From positions 1,426,001 through 1,490,000 of the forward strand of contig NZ_CP041166.1 in the NCBI RefSeq assembly GCF_009258045.1: a stretch of DNA of 64,000 nt, read 5' to 3'. The first letter of the stretch is position 1. Every line of letters begins with the position of its first letter. The notes under the pieces are model-generated. The model saw only the letters and a list, made by a program, of their open reading frames with translations. It did no database searches and was not told the DNA's origin. Position numbers and translations under genes: made by a program. Shown here one piece after another: positions 38,115 through 46,385 of the stretch. Origin of the DNA: Sulfurimonas xiamenensis. Lineage in GTDB: Bacteria; Campylobacterota; Campylobacteria; Campylobacterales; Sulfurimonadaceae.

Positions 38115-39058
38115 TTGGAGCTAAGCAGACTTGAGCGAAGAGCGAGCTCTTTTGGATAGGGCTCTAAAAATGTTTGAGCCAAAAGATAGCTTGTGTTGTA
38201 TTTTTTAGCATAGAGTTTGATAGTTGATAGAGGAGTGATGATCGGGACTATCTTTTTTGCATAATCATCTATCTGCTCATGCAGGCTCTCTTTTTCAACT
38301 GAGCTTAGCTCGTTTTTGAAAAACCCCGCCATGTGTTCTAGTACATTTCTGTTTCTTTTTATCGAGCTTTTTTGCGAGATGGCAACTTTGAAGTTGTGCT
38401 CATAGTTTGCAAATAGCTCATCAAAAGAGAGGTTTTCATGATTGCCCACAATATTTCCAAGCACTCTGTAGAGCTTCTCATCTTTTGCCTGAAGCAAAAA
38501 CTTGTTTCTTGTATGAAAATCTACAAGCTCTTTCATGCTAGGCCTGCTCTCTTTTAGCTTCTCGATAGAGTCATAGGCAAAGAGCTGCATCACAAAATTC
38601 TCTCTTAACCAAGCATCTTGAAGCCTGCCCTCCTCTTCCATAGGCAAAAGAGGAAACTTCTCTCTGCAAATACTCACAAAAACACCGTCTGTTTTTGAGT
38701 CGGCAAAGCCATTGTCTAGATATGCCTTAGCACTTCCAAAACCACAGCTTGGCGAGCGGGATTTAAATATAATGCCGTCTAGCTTCTCATCGGCTATTCT
38801 GTGAATCTCCTCATAAGATTTATCAAGAAGCTTTTGAGTTAAATTACTGCCGTCTTTGTTTGAGACAACGGCAATATTGTCATCTCTGTTTACAAGTTTT
38901 ATAGATGGTCTTGGAGTGCCAAAAGCTATGGCTTCAGGACAAAATGGAACAAAAGAGGCGTACTTTCCAAGCTCATCGGTAACAAATCTGTCATGCTTGT
39001 GCCCGCCGTCAAATCGAACTTTCTCCCCTAGTAAACATGCCGATACTGCTATATTCAT
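38111..39058 (-). CDS. DUF523-DUF1722 protein (YbgA-like)
   Basis: A 315-residue protein with two domains. Residues 1-150 are DUF523: VSACLLGEKVRFDGGHK, PFCPEAIAFGTPRPSIKLV and SRSPSCGFG carry conserved cysteines that may bind metal or a cluster. Residues 165-300 are DUF1722, as in E. coli YbgA. The function is unknown. The 4-bp overlap with phr suggests a role linked to photolyase or light damage; that is inference from position. Confidence 0.88.
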   Translation of the reverse strand: MNIAVSACLLGEKVRFDGGHKHDRFVTDELGKYASFVPFCPEAIAFGTPRPSIKLVNRDDNIAVVSNKDGSNLTQKLLDKSYEEIHRIADEKLDGIIFKSRSPSCGFGSAKAYLDNGFADSKTDGVFVSICREKFPLLPMEEEGRLQDAWLRENFVMQLFAYDSIEKLKESRPSMKELVDFHTRNKFLLQAKDEKLYRVLGNIVGNHENLSFDELFANYEHNFKVAISQKSSIKRNRNVLEHMAGFFKNELSSVEKESLHEQIDDYAKKIVPIITPLSTIKLYAKKYNTSYLLAQTFLEPYPKELALRSSLLSSK

Positions 39059-39079
39059 CTTTTGTTCCTTTTTTTTGGC

Positions 39080-39826
39080 TTACGCCATGTTCATTCCGCC
39101 GTTAACTTTCAGCGTCTCGCCCGTAATATAACTTGAGTGATCTGAGAGTAAAAATGCCGTTGCCTCTGCTACTTCAGCAGGGTTTCCAAAACGCCCCATA
39201 GGGATCTTAGATGTAAAACTATCTTTTATCTCATCGCTTAAAACATCAGTCATCTCGGTTGCTATAAAGCCCGGAGTTATCGTGTTGTAGCGAATGCCGC
39301 TAGATGCCGCTTCAAGTGCGAAACTCTTACTCATAGCAATAACGCCTCCTTTGCTAGCAGAGTAGTTAGTCTGACCGGCATTTCCGGTTTCGCCAACGAT
39401 TGAAGCGATATTTACAACTGAGCCGAATTTTTTCTTTCTCATAACTTTCATAGCTTCGCGGCATCCAACAAAACATGAGAGAAGATTTGCATTGATTACC
39501 GACATAAAATCTTCGCTCTTCATTCTAAGTGCAAGTTTGTCGTTTGTGATTCCTGCATTATTTACAAGGTAGCTTAATTCGCCATCACAATCAACGATAG
39601 TTTTAATCGCATCTATAAAAGCATTCTCATCACTTACATCAAAACCGATAACAGCCGCACTGCCACCTGCCGCTTCGATAGCATCTTTTATGGCGTCAGC
39701 TTCCGCCGCACCGCTTCTGTAGTTAATCCACACTTTAAGTCCGTAAGTTGCCAAAACCTTTGCGATCTCTGCGCCTATACCTCTACTTGAACCAGTTACT
39801 AAAACATTTTTTCCGCTAAATTTCAT
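39080..39826 (-). CDS. fabG: 3-oxoacyl-[acyl-carrier-protein] reductase
   Basis: NADPH-dependent reductase of fatty acid elongation. About 248 residues from the ATG at 39826, which has AAGGAG a few bases before it; a longer frame from 39871 lacks this site. Rossmann motif VTGSSRGIG, NNAGITND, catalytic Ser in IASIVGETG and YSASK (Tyr and Lys), and the C-terminal YITGETLKVNGGMNMA are all clear. It lies 21 bp before the DUF523 gene and 29 bp after gpmI. Confidence 0.95.
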   Translation of the reverse strand: MKFSGKNVLVTGSSRGIGAEIAKVLATYGLKVWINYRSGAAEADAIKDAIEAAGGSAAVIGFDVSDENAFIDAIKTIVDCDGELSYLVNNAGITNDKLALRMKSEDFMSVINANLLSCFVGCREAMKVMRKKKFGSVVNIASIVGETGNAGQTNYSASKGGVIAMSKSFALEAASSGIRYNTITPGFIATEMTDVLSDEIKDSFTSKIPMGRFGNPAEVAEATAFLLSDHSSYITGETLKVNGGMNMA

Positions 39827-39899
39827 ACTATTTCTCCTTAATTTTTTTGATTTATATTTTTGTTCAAACAATTTGTTTAGAGTAAAATATTTAAAATTT

Positions 39900-41375
39900 T
39901 TATACTAAACTATGATCCATCTCTGAAGGAACCTCAAGCCCCATCAGTTTTAAGAGAGTCGGTGCAATATTATTTAATCCACCATTTTCAACTTTGCTTA
40001 CACCCTCAGCTTCCACAAAACACCACACTTTTCCGACCGTGTGATTTGTTAAGATATGCCCCTCATCATCTCTCATCTCTTCACAATTTCCATGGTCTGA
40101 AGTGATAACAACAGCATAATTTTTCTCTTTTGCTTTGTTTAAAATCTTTCCAAGCTGAGTATCAACGGTATTTACAGCGATTTTTGCCGCTTCAAAATCT
40201 CCAGTGTGTCCCACCATATCACCGTTTGCAAAATTTACAACTACAAAATCATACTCATCATCCATTGCTTTAAGTACTACTTCTCCGACTTCCGGCGCAC
40301 TCATCTGCGGCTTTTCATCATAGGTTTTTACATTTGGAGAGGGAATCAAAACTCTTGTCTCATTCTCATAAGGTTCATCAATTCCGCCGTTTAAGAAAAA
40401 TGTTACATGTGCATATTTTTCAGTCTCAGCAGTATGAAGCTGTCTAAGACCTGCTTTGGATATAACCTCTGCCAAGGTATTTTTCGGCGTATCTTTTTTA
40501 AACAAAACAGGGTAAGTAAAACTTTTGTCATACTCTGTAATCGTTGTAAGGTTAACATCTATATGAGATTTTTTAAAACCGTTAAAATTCTTATCTGCAA
40601 TTGCACTTACTATCTCACGCATTCGGTCGCTTCGAAAGTTTATCGTTAAAATGCCATCACCCTCTTTCATACCCTCATAGTCACTAAATGCAACAGGTTC
40701 TATAAATTCATCCGTCTCATCCTTTGCATAAGAGGCATCAATATATTCAGATGGCTGCATATCGGTTTTTGGAGTTGCATTTACAATCGCTTCGTAACCT
40801 TTCTGGACTCTATCCCAGCGATTATCTCTGTCCATTGAATAAAAACGGCCGCTAATTGTGGCAATCTTTATATTTTCTCCAACATGCTTACAAACTTGTT
40901 CTAAATATTTTTTAGCAGAAGTTGGTGACACATCTCTGCCGTCTGTAATGAGATGCAAAAAGATCTCTTTGCCCTCTTTTTCAGCCAAATCAGCAATGCC
41001 CATAAAGTGATCAATATGCGAATGAACACCGCCATCACTCATAAGTCCTATTAGATGCAATCTTTTTGATTTGAGTAAAAGATTTTTAAACTCTTCATTG
41101 TCTTTAAATCTGTTTTCATTTAAAGCCAAAGATATTTTTACCAAATCTTGATATAAAATCCGCCCGCTTCCAATAGTCATATGCCCGACTTCAGAATTAC
41201 CCATTTGTCCTTCAGGAAGTCCTACACTAAGTCCAAAAGTATCAATCAAAGAGTGCGGAGTACTATTGAAAAGTTTGTCATAAGTAGGTTTTGTCGCGTT
41301 ATAAAACGCATTATATTCAGTCTTTGCACTATAGCCTATACCATCCGTTATGACTAAAACAGCTTTTTTTGTCAA
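39900..41375 (-). CDS. gpmI: 2,3-bisphosphoglycerate-independent phosphoglycerate mutase
   Basis: Glycolytic/gluconeogenic enzyme using two manganese ions, 491 residues. The alkaline-phosphatase-type site has the phosphorylated Ser61 in QMGNSEVGH; TDGRDVSP, SGRFYSMDRDNRWDR, NFRSDRMRE, ANGDMVGHTG and TSDHGNCEEM follow in order. The length is a little shorter than in E. coli (514). It is divergent from mraY; the 89 bp between them should contain both promoters. Confidence 0.97.
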   Translation of the reverse strand: MTKKAVLVITDGIGYSAKTEYNAFYNATKPTYDKLFNSTPHSLIDTFGLSVGLPEGQMGNSEVGHMTIGSGRILYQDLVKISLALNENRFKDNEEFKNLLLKSKRLHLIGLMSDGGVHSHIDHFMGIADLAEKEGKEIFLHLITDGRDVSPTSAKKYLEQVCKHVGENIKIATISGRFYSMDRDNRWDRVQKGYEAIVNATPKTDMQPSEYIDASYAKDETDEFIEPVAFSDYEGMKEGDGILTINFRSDRMREIVSAIADKNFNGFKKSHIDVNLTTITEYDKSFTYPVLFKKDTPKNTLAEVISKAGLRQLHTAETEKYAHVTFFLNGGIDEPYENETRVLIPSPNVKTYDEKPQMSAPEVGEVVLKAMDDEYDFVVVNFANGDMVGHTGDFEAAKIAVNTVDTQLGKILNKAKEKNYAVVITSDHGNCEEMRDDEGHILTNHTVGKVWCFVEAEGVSKVENGGLNNIAPTLLKLMGLEVPSEMDHSLV

Positions 41376-41464
41376 TGTTGACTCCTTTTACCAAATCTTC
41401 TTCTAACGAAAGTTTTATGCAATTATACTATAATGTCATTTTTATTTTATAAGGACTATTTACT

Positions 41465-42526
41465 TTGCTATATTGGCTATCAGAAATTCTACATATAAAT
41501 TTACTTGGATATATAACAATTCGTGCTGGAATATCATTCTTTTTAGCTCTGTTTTTTACACTCTTTTTAATGCCCCGTTTTATTAGATGGGCTCAAAAAA
41601 ACTCAAGTGTCCAACCTATTAACAGCTGGGCACCCCAGAGACATCAGGGCAAAGCAAAAACCCCGACGATGGGTGGAGTTATTTTTATCTTTTCAACTAT
41701 TTTAGCCTCTTTGATTAGCATAAATTTTTCAAATATTTACGCTCTAGGCGCTATTGCTACGCTTGTCATATTTGTCCTTATCGGTTTTAAGGATGACTTT
41801 GCAAAAATCAAAAAAAATGAAAACTTAGCAGGCTTAAAAGCAAGAACAAAACTCCTTTTACAAATTATCTCAGCAACAGCTATAGCTCTTTTTCTATATA
41901 CTATATCTGATTTTAACACCAACCTTTATATTCCTTTTTTAAAAAATCCGGTTTGCGACATGAAATTTTTTGCTATCTTTTTTTGGGTTATAGTGATAAT
42001 AGCAACATCAAATGCAGTCAATTTGACAGATGGACTTGATGGACTTGCAACTGTACCCTCTTTGGCCGCTCTTTCATCTTTTAGCATTATTATCTACATT
42101 ACCGGAAATGCTACAATCAGTTCCTACCTGCTTATGCCAAATATAAACATAGGAGAGGTTGCAATCGTCTCAAGTGCTCTTATTGGCGCATTAACAGGTT
42201 TTTTATGGTACAACTGCCATCCTGCAGAAGTTTTTATGGGTGACAGCGGTTCGCTTACAATCGGTGCATTTTTAGGTTATCTTGCGATTATCTCTAAAAG
42301 TGAAATTTTACTTCTGCTTATCGGCTCTATTTTTGTTATAGAAACACTCTCCGTTATTCTTCAAGTAGGAAGCTATAAACTTAGAAAAAAAAGAGTTTTT
42401 TTAATGGCACCTATTCATCATCATTTTGAGATGAAAAAATGGGCAGAAAATAAGATAATTGTTCGATTTTGGATTATTGCAATGCTCTCTAATGTTATAG
42501 CTCTTATCACTCTAAAGATACGCTGA
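41465..42526 (+). CDS. mraY: Phospho-N-acetylmuramoyl-pentapeptide transferase
   Basis: Makes lipid I at the inner membrane. The 353-residue protein has about ten membrane helices, with TPTMGG near 65, the catalytic Asp-containing NLTDGLDGLA, the GDSGSL segment and the HHHFE motif at the cytoplasmic loop. The start is a rare TTG at 41465 preceded by AAGGA; no ATG lies near enough. It overlaps murD by one base and the two are cotranscribed. Confidence 0.95.
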   Translation: MLYWLSEILHINLLGYITIRAGISFFLALFFTLFLMPRFIRWAQKNSSVQPINSWAPQRHQGKAKTPTMGGVIFIFSTILASLISINFSNIYALGAIATLVIFVLIGFKDDFAKIKKNENLAGLKARTKLLLQIISATAIALFLYTISDFNTNLYIPFLKNPVCDMKFFAIFFWVIVIIATSNAVNLTDGLDGLATVPSLAALSSFSIIIYITGNATISSYLLMPNINIGEVAIVSSALIGALTGFLWYNCHPAEVFMGDSGSLTIGAFLGYLAIISKSEILLLLIGSIFVIETLSVILQVGSYKLRKKRVFLMAPIHHHFEMKKWAENKIIVRFWIIAMLSNVIALITLKIR

Positions 42527-43728
42527 TGAAAAGAGTCTCTCTATTTGGCTACGGCAAAACAACAAAGGCATTGACAAAACTCTATCCTAATGCACTATTT
42601 TATGATGATAAATGCATCAAACCTTTTATAGATGAGAAAGGCTTTAAAGTAAAACCTTCATCAGAGTTTAATCCAAGCTACTCAGATTTGGAAATTGTCT
42701 CCCCGGGTATACCGCCGAAAAATGCACTTATAAAAAAAGCTAAAAATCTCATCAGCGAATATGATGTTTTTGCAGATACTGCACCTTTAAAGATTTGGAT
42801 AAGCGGTACAAACGGCAAAACAACCACAACACAGATGATGCAGCATCTTTTACAAGAGAGAGGCTCTGCAGCAGGCGGAAACATCGGAACACCTTTGGCA
42901 GATATGGATAAAAATGCAGCTATTTGGATTTTAGAGACGAGCTCTTTTACAATTCACTACACAAAAAAAGCTCTCCCAAATATCTATATTCTGCTTCCCA
43001 TAACTCCTGACCATCTCAGTTGGCATGGAGATATAGATGCATATATAAGCGCCAAAGTAAAACCTGTAACCATGATGCGCGAAGGAGAAGTTGCAATCAT
43101 ACCTGAAGCGTATAAAGATATAAAAACATCTGCACACCTTATTACCTATAATGATGAGAGTGATTTGGCAGCGTATTTCGGCATAAATATAGAAAAAATC
43201 AATTTTAAAGGCGCTTTTTTGATAGATGCGCTTTTGGCAATGTCGGTAGAGAAGATACTTTTTGACAGAACCCATTACGAAAAAATCAACGCATTTGTTA
43301 TAGATCCGCATAGACAAGAGGAGCTCAGAGACAATAAAAATCGGCTCTGGGTTAATGATACAAAAGCGACAAATCTTGATGCAACAATCGCCGCACTCAA
43401 ACGATACAAGAAACAATATGTACATCTGATTTTAGGCGGAGATGACAAAGGCGTTGATTTGAACGAACTTTTTATCTACCTGCAAAATTGTAATGTGAAG
43501 ATTTACGCCATAGGGTCAAACAAAGACAAACTCTGTGAACTTGCAAAAAAATACAGCATTGCATTTGAGATATGCAAAAATTTAACAGATGCCGTAGAGA
43601 GGATTGATAAACAGCTCCATGGAAATGAAATAGCTCTCCTTTCTCCCGCTGCTGCAAGCCTTGATGAATTTACCTCCTATGCACATAGAGGAGAAGTTTT
43701 TAAAAATAAGGTAAAAGAACTTCAATGA
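42526..43728 (+). CDS. murD: UDP-N-acetylmuramoylalanine--D-glutamate ligase
   Basis: Adds D-glutamate to the peptidoglycan precursor. The Mur-ligase ATP loop GTNGKTT lies at 94-100; further motifs are ETSSF, PDHLSWHGD and the C-terminal NDTKATNLDAT and LSPAAASLDEF. At 400 residues it is slightly short for the family (about 440). It starts on the last base of mraY and its stop overlaps purN, so mraY-murD-purN form one tight operon. Confidence 0.95.
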   Translation: MKRVSLFGYGKTTKALTKLYPNALFYDDKCIKPFIDEKGFKVKPSSEFNPSYSDLEIVSPGIPPKNALIKKAKNLISEYDVFADTAPLKIWISGTNGKTTTTQMMQHLLQERGSAAGGNIGTPLADMDKNAAIWILETSSFTIHYTKKALPNIYILLPITPDHLSWHGDIDAYISAKVKPVTMMREGEVAIIPEAYKDIKTSAHLITYNDESDLAAYFGINIEKINFKGAFLIDALLAMSVEKILFDRTHYEKINAFVIDPHRQEELRDNKNRLWVNDTKATNLDATIAALKRYKKQYVHLILGGDDKGVDLNELFIYLQNCNVKIYAIGSNKDKLCELAKKYSIAFEICKNLTDAVERIDKQLHGNEIALLSPAAASLDEFTSYAHRGEVFKNKVKELQ

Positions 43729-44285
43729 AAAAAGTTGCAATCCTGGCATCACACAACGGTAGCGGTTTTGTTGCGCTGTATAAAGCCGCTCAACAAAAAG
43801 AGATAAATATAGAGATAGCAGTAGTTATCTCAAATAACTCAAATTCAGTTGCTTTACAAAAAGCAAAGCAATATGGAATTGACAATTTTGTTATAAACTC
43901 AAAAACTGATACAGATCCAAACCAAAAAATAGAACAGCTTTTAAAAAAGTATGAGTGTGAATATGTTTTTTTATCCGGCTATATGAAAAAACTATCAAGC
44001 GTCTTAACAAAAAAGTTTAAAATTATAAATTCACATCCTGCGCTTCTTCCAAACTATGGCGGAACTGGAATGTATGGGCGCTTTGTTCATGAAGCCGTTA
44101 TTAAAAACAGAGAAAAAGTGAGCGGTGTTACCATTCATCTGGTTAATGAAAACTATGATGACGGAGAGATACTTTTACAAAAAAAACTCTCACTTAGCAA
44201 AGATGAAAGCGTAGATTCGCTAGAGTCTAAAATCAAAAAACTTGAACAGCTTGCAATAGTAGAAGCATTTAAAAACATCAAATAA
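43725..44285 (+). CDS. purN: Phosphoribosylglycinamide formyltransferase
   Basis: Third step of purine synthesis using 10-formyl-THF, 186 residues. The N-terminal AILASHNGSGF is a variant of the usual VLxSGxGSN; the catalytic Asn-His-Asp set appears as NSHPALLPNYGGTGMYG and the VTIHLVNENYDDG region, with GYMKKL before it. It overlaps murD by 4 bp (ATGA). The formyl-transfer residues are intact, so it is probably active. Confidence 0.92.
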   Translation: MKKVAILASHNGSGFVALYKAAQQKEINIEIAVVISNNSNSVALQKAKQYGIDNFVINSKTDTDPNQKIEQLLKKYECEYVFLSGYMKKLSSVLTKKFKIINSHPALLPNYGGTGMYGRFVHEAVIKNREKVSGVTIHLVNENYDDGEILLQKKLSLSKDESVDSLESKIKKLEQLAIVEAFKNIK

Positions 44286-44320
44286 ACCAGTTTGTAAGCT
44301 AACTTTCAGTCCTTAAGTTA

Positions 44321-44326
44321 TATAAT
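44321..44326 (+). promoter_or_regulatory. Promoter -10 box for the tRNA-Phe pair
   Basis: A perfect TATAAT at 44321-44326, 18 bases before the first tRNA-Phe, followed by a GC-rich discriminator (TGCGC). No convincing -35 box is seen, which is common in this phylum. It fits the expected promoter of a stable-RNA unit. Confidence 0.65.
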
Positions 44327-44343
44327 TGCGCTCTTTAAAAGAT

Positions 44344-44419
44344 GGCCAATTAGCTCAGTCGGTAGAGCAAGTGACTGAAAATCACTGTGTCCTTGGTTCG
44401 ATTCCGAGATTGGCCACCA
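44344..44419 (+). tRNA. tRNA-Phe (GAA), first copy
   Basis: A 76-nt cloverleaf. The acceptor GGCCAAT pairs with ATTGGCC (44409-44415) and encoded ACCA follows. The anticodon arm is AGTGA-CTGAAAA-TCACT, so the anticodon is GAA (Phe). T-loop TTCGATT is standard. Identical in sequence to the copy 105 bp downstream. Confidence 0.98.
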
Positions 44420-44448
44420 CCCTTTTAAAGACTTTCAAATTTTTTAAT

Positions 44449-44524
44449 GGCCAATTAGCTCAGTCGGTAGAGCAAGTGACTGAAAATCACTGTGTCCTTG
44501 GTTCGATTCCGAGATTGGCCACCA
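44449..44524 (+). tRNA. tRNA-Phe (GAA), second copy
   Basis: Identical to the first copy through all 76 nt, including the encoded ACCA and the following CCCTTTTA. The 29-bp spacer between copies shows the tandem duplication is recent or kept by gene conversion. Probably made from one precursor with the first copy. Confidence 0.98.
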
Positions 44525-44597
44525 CCCTTTTATCTTATAAGAAATTTAAAACTAATCAATATTCTATTTATTTGCCAAAAAATTAAATTTTTTGAGA

Positions 44598-44603
44598 TAT
44601 AAT
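44598..44603 (+). promoter_or_regulatory. Promoter -10 box of ssrA
   Basis: Perfect TATAAT at 44598-44603, ten bases before the mature 5' end of the tmRNA (44613), within TTTGAGATATAATTTCG. A T-rich run lies upstream in place of a clear -35 box. Confidence 0.65.
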
Positions 44604-44612
44604 TTCGTTCAT

Positions 44613-44990
44613 GGGGCTGATCTGGTTTCGACGGGATCAAGTAGCTTCTAATTGCATGTCGGACTGAGCACTTCCGTTACGCGGCTCAACTTGCTTAAAC
44701 GCAAACAATACAAATTACCGCCCAGCTTACGCAGTAGCATAAGTTTTAACCCCTCGCAAGAGGTGGGCTGCTTCACCTGTTGACTCTAGATAGGCAGGAT
44801 TCGAAGTATAACCCTTATGTAGATATATTTTATGTACGCCTCGAACATAAAAAGAACTTCAGAGGATCGTCTTGTGTAGCTTTGCAAGTTGTGTAAAGCA
44901 GGATTAAACTTAAACAACTTTTCTAAACATGTAGACATTAGGAGTAGCGTGGTTTCGGACTGGAGTTCAATTGCCCTGCTCTAATTATCT
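44613..44990 (+). ncRNA. ssrA: Transfer-messenger RNA with altered 3' end
   Basis: Rescues stalled ribosomes. The 5' end GGGGCTGATCTGGTTTCGACGGG is canonical. The tag frame runs from resume codon GCA at 44701 to TAA at 44740-44742 and gives ANNTNYRPAYAVA, close to the Campylobacter/Helicobacter tags. The tRNA-like 3' part keeps GTGGTTTCGGACTGGAGTTCAATT, but after the T-loop (44966-44972) the sequence GCCCTGCTCTAATT does not pair well with the 5' T-strand, gives only a weak acceptor stem and lacks CCA. Either this end is an integration scar or the RNA is damaged. The 3' boundary is approximate. Confidence 0.88.
44966..44990. other. Probable left junction (attL-like) of the accessory island
   Basis: The canonical tmRNA sequence ends in the T-loop at about 44972. 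Tyrosine integrases often cross over in the T-loop of tmRNA or tRNA genes. Backbone genes lie to the left; only accessory genes (BREX, HTH, ParA-like) lie to the right. A matching right end and an integrase are not in the window, so this is inference. Confidence 0.5.
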
Positions 44991-44998
44991 ATATATTG

Positions 44999-45011
44999 CC
45001 TATTTATAGGG
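44999..45011. repeat. Direct repeat CCTATTTATAGGG, copy 1
   Basis: CCTATTTATAGGG followed by ATTT, just inside the island. The same 13 bases recur at 45199-45211. The unit is itself nearly palindromic (CCTAT..ATAGG), so it could be a binding site for a dimeric protein such as the adjacent HTH protein or an integrase. Confidence 0.6.
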
Positions 45012-45045
45012 ATTTATTAAAAAATTCTACATTCACATAGCTTAT

Positions 45046-45077
45046 AACTCACTTATATTTAACTTAAAACTCACTTA
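45046..45077. repeat. Two AACTCACTTA repeats 22 bp apart
   Basis: AACTCACTTA occurs at 45046-45055 and 45068-45077, a spacing of about two helical turns. Related fragments (AATCACTTTA, AACTCATATA) follow at 45164-45194. They sit in the 290-bp gene-free stretch between ssrA and the HTH gene. Such phased repeats are typical of regulator or integrase arm-type sites. Confidence 0.45.
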
Positions 45078-45193
45078 ATAAAGTAAATATAGTGCATCCA
45101 TAAAACCTATTCTTACATCCATTTTATCTTGATATATTAAAAATAGCTTAAAATTAATTACTTTAATCACTTTATCACTATTTTAACTCATAT

Positions 45194-45215
45194 AAATCCC
45201 TATTTATAGGGGTTT
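45194..45215. repeat. Inverted repeat and copy 2 of CCTATTTATAGGG
   Basis: AAATCCCTA (45194-45202) pairs with TAGGGGTTT (45207-45215), with one T-G wobble, around a TTTA loop. The core repeats copy 1 at 44999-45011. It lies about 62 bp before the HTH gene, in a good place for an operator of that gene. Confidence 0.55.
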
Positions 45216-45276
45216 GTGACTTTAAAGTAGTGGATTTTTTTTAGGAATACTTTCGTCATCTTAAACATACAAGGAC

Positions 45277-45582
45277 TTGATGATGGAAAATATAAAAGCA
45301 GTAAATAATACATACAACTCATATTTAAATATTCAAGTCAATGAATATTTTTTAGATGAATTACAAAAGAGGTATGGAAAACTATTACTCACTAAAAATG
45401 AGCTTGCGGAGGTTTTAAATCAAAGTCCTCGCACAATCTCAAATAAAATGAGTACTGGCACAATGAATATAAAATTCATTAAAACTGGAGATTCTATGCA
45501 ATCTGGAATTTTATTTCCTATTATAGCTGTTGCGGAGTACCTTACAAATCAAATGCATGAGAACTCTGCTTACGCTGCATAA
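45277..45582 (+). CDS. Small helix-turn-helix protein (excisionase/regulator-like)
   Basis: A 101-residue protein. Residues 36-60, LLTKNELAEVLNQSPRTISN plus KMSTG, form a clear helix-turn-helix of the MerR/excisionase (AlpA-like) type, and the C-terminal part LFPIIAVAEYLTNQ resembles the end of such proteins. It is the first gene after ssrA and the only candidate regulator before brxA, 176 bp upstream of it on the same strand. It could be a directionality factor for the island or a BREX regulator; the sequence does not decide. The ribosome site is weak (AAGGACTTGATG). Confidence 0.75.
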   Translation: MMMENIKAVNNTYNSYLNIQVNEYFLDELQKRYGKLLLTKNELAEVLNQSPRTISNKMSTGTMNIKFIKTGDSMQSGILFPIIAVAEYLTNQMHENSAYAA

Positions 45583-45758
45583 TTCAACTTACGAATACTC
45601 TCAGTGCTCTAATACAATACAAATTTACCAAAATAAAATTTTAATACAAAAAATTACTTTCTTTTATATGTTGGTTATTAAAAAAATGGTAAAATAGATT
45701 ACTTTTCTTCGTTTATATCTGTTTAAGAAAATTAATTTTTTATTGGTGGTTTAGTTCA

Positions 45759-46385
45759 GTGGGTTCAAGTTATATTTTATCATACACATCAACATCACTC
45801 GCATCTTATGAAGCGGAAATCATGGCAAATTTATATCATGAATTAAGTGACTGGTCAAGTGTTAGAAAAAGCGTTGTAGATGATAATTCTTTACAAAAGG
45901 ACACATTAGCAACAAGAAAAAGAAAGTTCGTAGAGATACGAAAAAGACTTGAAACATTAACTCCTGCTCAACTCTTATTTTATACAGAGGCAACGAGTAG
46001 TGATATAAAAAATTTAACTCTTTTGAGCTGTTACAAACTATATCAGTTCATCTATGATTTCTCATCAGAGGTTATACGAAACAAACTACTACTTTTTGAC
46101 TTTCAGATTCTAAACAGTGATTACGAATCGTTTTATGACAGTAAACGAGTAGCATATGACAATCTCAACACAATTTCAGAGATGACTCAGAAAAAACTCA
46201 AGCAAGTTATGTTTAAAATTTACGAGCAGGCTGGCTTGATAGATAGTGTCAAAACAAAAAATATTCTAAAGCCGTATCTTTCTGAAGAGCTTATTAAGCT
46301 CATCGTTCAGGATGACCCTAAATATTTAACTGCTTTTTTATACAATGACAATGAAATTAAAGATTATATGAAGAGATATCAATGA
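45759..46385 (+). CDS. brxA: BREX protein BrxA (DUF1819)
   Basis: A 208-residue protein of the DUF1819/BrxA family, a small DNA-binding helical protein required for or associated with type 1 BREX. Motifs seen are LASYEAEIMANLYHEL near the start and RKRKFVEIRKRLETL, then KLYQFIYDFSSEVIRNKLL. The start is GTG at 45759; the first internal ATG would remove the conserved N-terminal helix. First gene of the BREX core, it overlaps brxB by 4 bp. Confidence 0.9.
   Translation: MGSSYILSYTSTSLASYEAEIMANLYHELSDWSSVRKSVVDDNSLQKDTLATRKRKFVEIRKRLETLTPAQLLFYTEATSSDIKNLTLLSCYKLYQFIYDFSSEVIRNKLLLFDFQILNSDYESFYDSKRVAYDNLNTISEMTQKKLKQVMFKIYEQAGLIDSVKTKNILKPYLSEELIKLIVQDDPKYLTAFLYNDNEIKDYMKRYQ

Noticed and set aside
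44326-44586. An 86-codon open frame with an internal protein repeat
   Set aside because: It is the translation of the two identical tRNA-Phe genes and their flanks; the repeat is the tRNA sequence.
44986-45276. A CRISPR array in the repeat-bearing gap after ssrA
   Set aside because: Repeats are few, short and not regularly spaced with unique spacers, and no cas genes are near.
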